The notes beneath the pieces are model-generated. The model saw nothing but the letters and a program-made list of their open reading frames with translations. It searched no databases and was not told the origin of the DNA. Positions 7,901 through 12,985 of a DNA stretch of 12,985 nt are shown here, in pieces (position 1 is the stretch's first letter; each line of letters starts with the position of its first letter). Both the position numbers and the translations under genes were made by a program. Source of the DNA: JBBDWJ01 sp040902925. Its GTDB lineage: Bacteria; Acidobacteriota; Terriglobia; Bryobacterales; UBA6623. The stretch covers positions 1 through 12,985 of the forward strand of contig JBBDWJ010000317.1 of assembly GCA_040902925.1 (NCBI GenBank). The letters run 5' to 3'.

Positions 7901-9607
7901 GTCGAGCACATCGACGCGTAGGCCGCGGTCGAGACCCGGCGGTAAATCCTGATCGTCGGCGACGGCGCTGCCGGAACCAGCGCCCGGTTGTTTTTTGCCG
8001 GCCTTGCGGTTGCCGTCCTTGTCGCCCGCCGCCTGTTTCGGCGCTCCCACAGGACGGCTGTAATCGAGCGCCTTCCAGCCTTCCTGCTCGACCATCGTCC
8101 CCGAGCTGAGGTAGCGATCGATGATTGCCTCTGGATTGGCCGCGCCGGCGGCGGTAGTGATGGCCGTGATGACCGTCGTCACGGCCCAGATATGATCCTT
8201 GTGCCAGGCACTGAGCAATCGCCGGCATACCAAATCGTAGATCTTCGCCTCGGGCGAATCGGAAGGAAGCGAAGCCGCGCTGCCGCCGGTCGGGATGATG
8301 GCGTGGTGATCAGTGACCTTCGAATCATCGACGAACCGCTTTCCCAACGGCCGGGAACCCGTGCCGGGAGCGAGCCGGTCGCGATATGGCGCGGAGATAG
8401 CATCGACAACCTTGCCGAGCCCGGCCGCGACGTCGCCCGAAAGATAGCGGCTGTCGGTACGCGGATAAGTGATCAGTTTGTATTTCTCATACAGAGCCTG
8501 AGCAATCTCGAGCGTGCGTTTCGCGCTGAAGCCGAACAGCCGGTTTGCATGGCGCTGCAGCTCGGTGAGATCGTAGAACAGCGGCGGAGCAAGCCGACGC
8601 GTCTCACGCTCGACTGACTCGACGGCGGCCACACCGGTCTTCGCCCGCCCGACGACGCGCGCCGCCTCTTCGCCGTCCGGCGGCAATCGCGTGTTGCGCC
8701 GGCCGCGAGAGGCGGATGCATTCTCGACGCTTCCCCCAACGCCGCTTTCCTTAGCACCGGTTGTCTTCGCTGCCGCGGTCGTGGCGCTGCGCGGTCCTTC
8801 CGCTGCTTCGGGCGTGTCTGGCGGCTTGTCCGCGGTTTCCTGTTCGCGAAAATAAGTTCCCTTGTAGCTCGCCGCGGCGGTCTCGCTGGGCTTTCGCTCC
8901 TTCGGGCCCGCCGCGCCTCGCGAAGGCGCAAACGTGGCAACCACCTCCACGTAGTCTTCGGGAACAAAACTGCGAATCGCGAGTTCGCGCTCGACCATCA
9001 TCGCCAAGGTCGGCGTTTGCACGCGCCCGACCGACAAGTTCTGGCCAAAGGCCAGCGTGTAGGCGCGCGAAAGATTCATGCCGACAAGCCAGTCGGAGCG
9101 GCTGCGCGCCCGCGCCGCATCCGCCAGCGGATCGTAATCGCGGCCCGGCTTCAGCTTCCGAAAACCCTCTTGAATGGCGGCCGGCGTCAGCGAGGAAATC
9201 CACAAGCGCTCGACAGGCTTCGAACACTCGGCCGCTTCGTAGATGTAGCGGAAAATCAGCTCGCCTTCGCGCCCGGCGTCAGTGGCGGCCACGATGCGCT
9301 CGACCTTGGGGCTCGCCAGGATTTTTGCAACCACCTGAAACTGGTCGCGCGTTTTTTCGTAGACGGTGAGCGGCCAGTCGGAAGGAAGGATCGGCAGGTG
9401 CTCGCGGCGCCAGTAACGCCACGCCTGGTTGATCTCGTGAGGTTCCGCCAAGGCGACAAGATGCCCGATGGCCCAAGTCACGACGTATCCGCCGCCGTGG
9501 CTATAGCCTTCGCCTTTTTTGGTGGCGCCCAAGACGCGGGCGATGTCGCGTGCTACGGAGGGTTTTTCGGCAACGACCGCCGTCACCCTAGCCTGCTGTG
9601 AGGTCAC
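4985..9607 (-). CDS. DNA topoisomerase III - RecQ helicase fusion protein
   Basis: One uninterrupted 1540-codon frame encodes two full enzymes. Residues 1-697 are a type IA topoisomerase of the TopB family: AEKPSVARDIA at 13-23 (Glu14), Toprim acidic motif ATDAGREGE at 108-116, and the strand-cleaving Tyr381 in ITYPRTDS. It carries low-complexity inserts at about 227-330 and 523-555. Residues 698-850 are a Pro/Ala/Thr-rich linker. Residues 851-1420 are RecQ: FRPHQ motif (868-872), Walker A PTGAGKS (890-896), DEAH (988-991) with the aromatic loop CISQWGHDF, LTATAT (1022-1027), motif VI QEIGRAGRDG, four zinc cysteines (1288, 1307, 1310, 1313) and a winged helix. A Lys/Pro linker leads to an HRDC domain (about 1463-1540). 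RecQ and topoisomerase III together unlink catenanes and dissolve recombination intermediates; fusing them would enforce coupling. The start shown is GTG at 9607; a GTG at codon 8 (9586) is an alternative. The kinase gene ends 89 bases upstream. Confidence 0.95.
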   Translation of the reverse strand: MTSQQARVTAVVAEKPSVARDIARVLGATKKGEGYSHGGGYVVTWAIGHLVALAEPHEINQAWRYWRREHLPILPSDWPLTVYEKTRDQFQVVAKILASPKVERIVAATDAGREGELIFRYIYEAAECSKPVERLWISSLTPAAIQEGFRKLKPGRDYDPLADAARARSRSDWLVGMNLSRAYTLAFGQNLSVGRVQTPTLAMMVERELAIRSFVPEDYVEVVATFAPSRGAAGPKERKPSETAAASYKGTYFREQETADKPPDTPEAAEGPRSATTAAAKTTGAKESGVGGSVENASASRGRRNTRLPPDGEEAARVVGRAKTGVAAVESVERETRRLAPPLFYDLTELQRHANRLFGFSAKRTLEIAQALYEKYKLITYPRTDSRYLSGDVAAGLGKVVDAISAPYRDRLAPGTGSRPLGKRFVDDSKVTDHHAIIPTGGSAASLPSDSPEAKIYDLVCRRLLSAWHKDHIWAVTTVITAITTAAGAANPEAIIDRYLSSGTMVEQEGWKALDYSRPVGAPKQAAGDKDGNRKAGKKQPGAGSGSAVADDQDLPPGLDRGLRVDVLDVEQLSKQTRPPRRFTDATLLTAMETAGKALEEKELSDAMKDRGLGTPATRAAIIETLLRREYVRRNGKSIEATDKGIGLIEVVHPVVKSPAMTGEWEAKLRGMERGDGSFEPFMRGIEAYVREVVGSVPVSGTWPPPGGGAPTPRPSAPGSGNGATALNGSTAHKQRDHDAETGDGAFQQTSLAPPRATPARSTPARPTPSRPTPVRAVPAGPTLTPAAPPRAAPVVAEDPQSSARPEGRRAAVAVAGSSAQGSLFSARAAEARVTTAPAADADAPAARVVSGTELEDLLHSAFGFRSFRPHQQHACEAAAAGKDVLLVMPTGAGKSLCYQLPGLARGGVTLVVSPLIALMEDQVAKLQQQGLRAERIHSGRSRPDSRQACIDYLAGRLQFLFIAPERLSVAGFPEMLAKRKPSLVAVDEAHCISQWGHDFRPEYRMLGQRLPGLRPAPVIALTATATPLVQNDIVEQLGLGGALRCIHGFRRENIAIEVIELTPGQRPAAVLELLRQRENRPAIIYAPTRKSATALAGELNSEFPTAAYHAGMPAADRDAVQTKFLADRYEVVVATIAFGMGIDKPDIRTVVHTALPGSVEGYYQEIGRAGRDGKPSRAVLMQSWTDRRTHEFFWERDYPDETVLDEVYKQLTDAKQPRQVLEKRLRMDETVFEKALEKLYIHGGADVDPAENVARGEPGWRKRYVEQRRHKRQQLELISRYADSHGCRMLALLEYFGDVDDLETPCGVCDICAADQCTLAQHRAPTAREREVIEHILEALREQDQQAVGRLYNAGSWEGDLDRREFEKLLGALARSGLVRLAVETFEKAGESIEYRRASLTPEGRRLEGALEDFVRIPADRPKPPSKRKKRPPKGTKKTGQAAGKAPSKAAPRAKTLLPDASPMDEIHSALLAALKAWRLEEARRRSVPAFQIFTDRSMKAIASQRPRDEQELLSVHGVGPRLAKKYGGKILKIVASVV
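7281..7340 (-). repeat. Four 15-bp tandem repeats inside the fusion linker
   Basis: Four degenerate 15-bp units on the plus strand (CGTACGGGAGTGGGT, CGTGAGGGAGTGGGT, CGTGCCGGAGTGGAC, CGTGCCGGAGTGGCT) lie inside the coding region. Read on the minus strand they encode pentads R-x-T-P-x (RATPA, RSTPA, RPTPS, RPTPV) at residues about 756-776 of the topoisomerase-helicase linker. The 15-bp period keeps the frame, so gain or loss of units would change linker length without breaking the protein. Confidence 0.8.
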
Positions 9608-9618
9608 GGATTGTTCTT

Positions 9619-9624
9619 ATTCTA
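9619..9624 (-). promoter_or_regulatory. Possible -10 element upstream of the topoisomerase-helicase gene
   Basis: The minus strand reads TAGAAT here, matching five of six bases of the -10 consensus and identical to the hexamer before the MBL gene. No -35 is recognisable. If active, transcription would begin near 9612. That leaves almost no leader for the GTG at 9607 but about 26 bases for the GTG at 9586 (codon 8), which has a weak CAGG five bases before it. This is the main reason to consider the shorter start. Confidence 0.3.
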
Positions 9625-9696
9625 GCGCGGGCCGCTGCAGTGAGTGAGCAGCCTTTTCCGGGCAAGCGAGGCACCGGCACGAGTACCTGTCCCCAC

Positions 9697-12507
9697 TCAC
9701 TCGGTGGGCTCGCCAGGGGCCTCAATTCGAGGGTGCATCAGCCAGATATTTCCCGAGATCTCTGCCAGTGGAAAATACAAGGCGTCGGCGGTGGCCGCCA
9801 AGCCGACGTCATTGGCGTCCATGTCGCCGAGCGAATGCGAAATGTGCTGGAAATCGCGAACCACCTGCACTTCGCCCGCCGGCTGCTTCGTCTTTGGATC
9901 CAAAGCCCGCGTGTAGAGTCCGGTGAATCCGCTGCGGTCGGACGTGAAGTAAACGCGGCGGCCGTCGGGCGACCAGGTGGCACGGTCATCCACCGCCGCG
10001 CCTTCGGTCACCGCAATCCATTCGTTCTCGGGCGTGGCCTGGCCTTCGTGAAACGGCGCGATCATGATCCGCGACCGGTTCGCGTCGATTCGATGGGTGA
10101 ACGCGATCCATCGTTCATCGGGCGACAGCCGTGAAAGATGCACCCCCGCGTCCTCGGCTGCAAGGACCTCGTAGCTCTTCTGCGTTTCGATGTCGAGAAT
10201 CTCGATCGTCGGCCGGCCACGGAACGCCTGCACCAGCAAGCGGCGGCCATCGGCGAACCAGCTTCGAGCCACACCGCAGGGTTGGCAGACCTTGCGCGGC
10301 AGATCTCCGCCGCCGCTCGAGACGACGTAAATCGCCCGCTGGCCCGGACCCTCCCACAACGAATACGCCACTTGCGTCCCGTCGCGGTTGAGCACCGGGT
10401 TCAAATCGGCGTCGGGACCTTCGACGACCGAGCGGGCGTTGCCGGTCTCCAAATCGCGAACCCAGATAGATCGCTCGCCAGGCCGCACCGAAACATACAC
10501 GATATGTTTGCCATCCGCGGAGGCGTGCGGGGTGATGTCATAGGCCAAGTTGGTGGTCAGCGCCTCCGGCTCGCCGCGCCGCTTGCCGCTGGCGTGATCG
10601 ACAGCCAGCCGCCAGATGTTGTAGCGCACCGATGCGCTGAAAAACGCCATGCGCCCGTCGTTGGTCAGCGCGGGGGAGGCCTCGAATCCCGACCCAAACG
10701 TGACCCGGCGGGGCGGCCCAGCAACCTTGAAATCGGTTAGCGAAAGATGCAGCCGCCAGATGTTGCGGGCATCACTGCCCGCCTGATAGGCATACACGAT
10801 GTCGCCGGCCTGCCGATCGAACTGGTCGGGGCAGATCATGTTCTGAAAGCCCGTGCCCAGCACGTCGCGCGCGCCCGTTTGCACCAACTCTTTCCCGTCG
10901 AGCGACGTCACCCACCAGTCGAACGGTTCACCGCGTGGTCGGCCGCGAAACAGCAGGCGCTCGCCGCCCGGCAGCCAGATCGGGCACGACGCCGAGAAAA
11001 ACTCCTCAACGATAATCCGCGGCTCGCCGCCATTGGCCGCCACCAAGAACATGCTTGAAGGTCCGGCGAAATTGCGCGGCCCGGTCCAGAAAACGATCTC
11101 TCGTCCATTGGGGGAGTATCGCGGCTGATAACCGCGCTCGGCGATCAGGCGCTCTTCGCCGCCCAGCGCCGCCACCACATAGATGCCGCCGCCGTCGCGA
11201 TTGGAGCGAAACGCGATACGGCTGCCATCGGGCGAAAAACTGGGGTCATAGTCGGAGGCCGGGTTGTCGGTGAGCCGCACGGCGCCGCCGCCGCTCGTCT
11301 GCTGTACCCAGATGTCGAGGTCGCCGTTGCCGGCTTGATCCGAGGTATAAGCGATGAGCGTGCCGTCGGGCGAGAAGGCCGGCTGCGTGCTCACGCCCTG
11401 GCTCAGCGTAATGCGCGTAAGTTGGGAATTACCGGGGTCCCAGGTTGGTGGAGGCGCATCCGGGCGGCCCGACCAAAAGCCGGCGGCCGCGGCCACGAGC
11501 GCGGTGAACGTCGTGACCAGCGCCAGTTTTTTCAGGGATACGGCGCCAGGCCGGGAAGCCATGCCGTAAAGCGCATCCCCACCGACCGCTCCGTCACCGG
11601 AAGCCACCTGGGACGCGGCGTGTTGTCCGGTCACGCGCGGGCCCGGAGTGACCGTACTGCGTGCGCCCTGCGAGCCATCCTGCTCAACCTTTCCCTTGAG
11701 CGCCGTCAGGTCCACCAGCAGTTCCGTCGCCGACTGATAGCGCGCTTCGGCCTTTTTGGCCAAGCACTTCTCGACGATGCGCTCCAACTCCATCGGGACG
11801 CCGCTGCGCAACGCCGTCATCGGCTCGGGCTGCTCGTTGAGAACGCTGTAAAACAGCGCCTGCTCGTACTCTGACTTGAACGGCAAAAGCCCGATGACCA
11901 TCTCGTAAAGCACCACGCCGAGCGCCCACAAATCCGCGCGATGGTCGGCCGGCGAGCCCTGCACCTGCTCGGGCGACATGTAAGCCGCGGTGCCGAGCTT
12001 GCTACCCTCCCGGGTGATGCGGGTCGATTGCGCCAGCGTGGCCAGGCCAAAATCCATCAAGGTCACATGCAGGCGCGAGCCGCGCTGCCGCACCATGATG
12101 TTGGCGGTCTTGATGTCGCGGTGAACAACGCCTTTGTCGTGGGCTTCCTCCAACGCCTGAGTGGTTTGAATCGCGATCTCCAAAGCGTCAGCAATCGCAA
12201 GCGGCCCCTGGCGAATGCGCTTGTCGAGGCTTTGCCCTTCGAGCAAGGGCATGGCCATGAAAAACTCGCCGCCGGTCTCGCCGATTTCGTAGACGCCGCA
12301 GATGTTGGGGTGATCCAGTGCCGCCGCGGCGCGCGCCTCGCGCAAGAACCGCGCCCGATACTCAGGCTCGCCGATCGCGGCTTGGGAAAGAAATTTCAGC
12401 GCGACAGGCCGATGGAGCGTCTCGTCCTCGGCCTTGTAGACCACGCCCATGCCGCCCTCGCCGATCTGTTCGAGGATGCGGTAGTGCGATACGGTCTTGC
12501 CGATCAT
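9697..12507 (-). CDS. Transmembrane Ser/Thr protein kinase with TolB/WD40-like propeller domain
   Basis: This 936-residue bacterial Hanks-type kinase has a sensor-like beta-propeller. The kinase domain (about 9-268) is complete: glycine loop GEGGMG (16-21), Lys38 in VALKF, Glu57, catalytic HRDIKTAN (His129, Asp131, Asn136), DFG (152-154), SPE (178-180) and ADLWALG (191-197). After a Gly/Ala/Ser-rich juxtamembrane stretch, one transmembrane segment lies at about 328-345 (LALVTTFTALVAAAAGFW). The remainder, about 360-936, consists of WD40/PD40 repeats such as FSPDGTLIAYTSD, FSPDGSRIAFRS and WSPDGRRVYFTSD, likely one or two propellers outside the cytoplasmic membrane. Proteins of this design are abundant in acidobacteria; targets and ligands are unknown. 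The ATG at 12507 fits the family N-terminus (MIGKTVSHYRI), without a clear ribosome site. Four 16-bp repeats sit about 100 bases upstream. The topoisomerase-helicase gene follows 89 bases downstream on the same strand. Confidence 0.95.
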   Translation of the reverse strand: MIGKTVSHYRILEQIGEGGMGVVYKAEDETLHRPVALKFLSQAAIGEPEYRARFLREARAAAALDHPNICGVYEIGETGGEFFMAMPLLEGQSLDKRIRQGPLAIADALEIAIQTTQALEEAHDKGVVHRDIKTANIMVRQRGSRLHVTLMDFGLATLAQSTRITREGSKLGTAAYMSPEQVQGSPADHRADLWALGVVLYEMVIGLLPFKSEYEQALFYSVLNEQPEPMTALRSGVPMELERIVEKCLAKKAEARYQSATELLVDLTALKGKVEQDGSQGARSTVTPGPRVTGQHAASQVASGDGAVGGDALYGMASRPGAVSLKKLALVTTFTALVAAAAGFWSGRPDAPPPTWDPGNSQLTRITLSQGVSTQPAFSPDGTLIAYTSDQAGNGDLDIWVQQTSGGGAVRLTDNPASDYDPSFSPDGSRIAFRSNRDGGGIYVVAALGGEERLIAERGYQPRYSPNGREIVFWTGPRNFAGPSSMFLVAANGGEPRIIVEEFFSASCPIWLPGGERLLFRGRPRGEPFDWWVTSLDGKELVQTGARDVLGTGFQNMICPDQFDRQAGDIVYAYQAGSDARNIWRLHLSLTDFKVAGPPRRVTFGSGFEASPALTNDGRMAFFSASVRYNIWRLAVDHASGKRRGEPEALTTNLAYDITPHASADGKHIVYVSVRPGERSIWVRDLETGNARSVVEGPDADLNPVLNRDGTQVAYSLWEGPGQRAIYVVSSGGGDLPRKVCQPCGVARSWFADGRRLLVQAFRGRPTIEILDIETQKSYEVLAAEDAGVHLSRLSPDERWIAFTHRIDANRSRIMIAPFHEGQATPENEWIAVTEGAAVDDRATWSPDGRRVYFTSDRSGFTGLYTRALDPKTKQPAGEVQVVRDFQHISHSLGDMDANDVGLAATADALYFPLAEISGNIWLMHPRIEAPGEPTE

Positions 12508-12985
12508 GCCAGGGTAACCCGAACGAATGCACGGAGCTGGATCTGAAAGACGGCAGGGACCGGGCTACCGTTGCAACACGGCACGCCCGGCGCCGCCCGC
12601 GCCAATCCCATTGTAGGGGACACGCATTGTAGGGGACACGCATTGTAGGGGACACGCATTGTAGGGGACACGCACCGTCCGGCAAGGCTGCCTGCGCGGC
12701 CGAAATGCCTGGGCAAACCGAGCCATCAGGAAGGAAAGCAGCAAGGGCGCCCAAGACGCCAAGCGCGAGGCGGGAGGGAGGGCCGCCTCCGAAGAGACGG
12801 CCCGTTCGCCCGTTGCGTTAATCAGGGGGTTGCATTCGGTGAGGATGTCTGAGTAACGATTGGCTTATTGAAGCCACATTCAGCCTATCAACCGGAAATT
12901 ACATTCCAGTCACCCGGCGATGAATGTTTGTTTTCACTGCTGTCCGGCTATAAGTCGAACAGAACCAACTGGTTGGCGGAATGGA
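12508..12985. other. Non-coding region upstream of the kinase, no gene seen
   Basis: No credible coding region or RNA gene was recognised in these 478 bases. Contents: the kinase leader, four 16-bp tandem repeats (12609-12672), a GC stem GGGCCG/CGGCCC (12780-12785 with 12798-12803), and a perfect small hairpin TGGCTT-ATTG-AAGCCA (12861-12876). From about 12840 to the end the composition is more AT-rich than the rest of the window, as in promoter-bearing DNA. A gene may begin beyond the right edge. Confidence 0.6.
12609..12672 (-). repeat. Four perfect 16-bp tandem repeats upstream of the kinase
   Basis: The unit CATTGTAGGGGACACG occurs four times in a row without a mismatch, at 12609, 12625, 12641 and 12657. 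It lies 102-165 bases upstream of the kinase ATG. On the minus strand, the kinase's direction, each unit contains TACAAT, a good match to a -10 hexamer, but no -35 was found at normal spacing. The period is about one and a half helical turns and not a multiple of three, so it is not a coding repeat. Perfect identity suggests recent expansion. Confidence 0.9.

Noticed and set aside
4985..9607. Reverse gyrase
   Set aside because: The helicase is a RecQ-type enzyme with zinc, winged-helix and HRDC domains placed after the topoisomerase, whereas reverse gyrase has a different N-terminal helicase module.
9640..9701. AGTGAGTG (9640-9647) and CACTCACT (9694-9701) as a terminator stem after the kinase
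   Set aside because: The arms are 46 bases apart, one overlaps the kinase stop codon, and no T run follows; chance or a fragment of a dispersed repeat is as likely.
12609..12672. Four-unit array as a CRISPR
   Set aside because: The 16-bp units are directly adjacent with no spacers and no cas genes are present.
12928..12954. Possible promoter TTGTTT - 15 bases - TATAAG reading rightward at the window edge
   Set aside because: The -35 match is poor, the spacing is short and no downstream gene is visible to support it.

Overview
This 13 kb window has high GC content and looks chromosomal. The best taxonomic guess is an acidobacterium, perhaps Bryobacterales/Solibacter-like. That guess is an inference from gene families, not a marker-gene call. 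It rests on the Ser/Thr kinase with a C-terminal TolB/WD40-type propeller opening with MIGKTVSHYRILEQIGEGGM, a DUF1572-type DinB protein, several dispersed intergenic repeat families, and TAGAAT-type -10 elements with weak -35 boxes. No phage, transposase, CRISPR, tRNA or rRNA gene was seen.

Layout, plus strand, left third. The window opens inside pdxT (glutaminase subunit of PLP synthase). Three bases after its stop comes a small ArsC/LMW-PTP-fold phosphatase-like gene, probably in the same transcript. A LysR regulator follows, with a perfect T-N11-A palindrome in its leader. Next is a 629-residue protein with two metallo-beta-lactamase domains and a C-terminal beta-rich domain, preceded by an extended -10 promoter. 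A 382-base gap after it holds a 157-base inverted doublet (REP/REPIN-like) and an ATCTG-type dispersed repeat.

Layout, minus strand, right two thirds. Reading from right to left: a membrane-anchored Ser/Thr kinase with a propeller sensor domain, then, after 89 bases, a 1540-codon gene, then a DinB/DUF1572 gene. The long gene encodes a complete type IA topoisomerase III joined by a Pro/Ala-rich linker to a complete RecQ helicase (helicase, zinc, winged-helix and HRDC domains). It is the most notable object here: the RecQ-Top3 partnership, normally two proteins (RecQ and TopB; Sgs1/BLM and Top3), made as one chain. The order is topoisomerase first and helicase second, the reverse of reverse gyrase.

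The last 478 bases have no gene. They hold four perfect 16-bp tandem repeats just upstream of the kinase, each containing a minus-strand TACAAT. The genes do not form one obvious pathway. The firm couplings are pdxT with the phosphatase, and possibly the kinase with the topoisomerase-helicase. The other neighbours look like ordinary chromosomal order.
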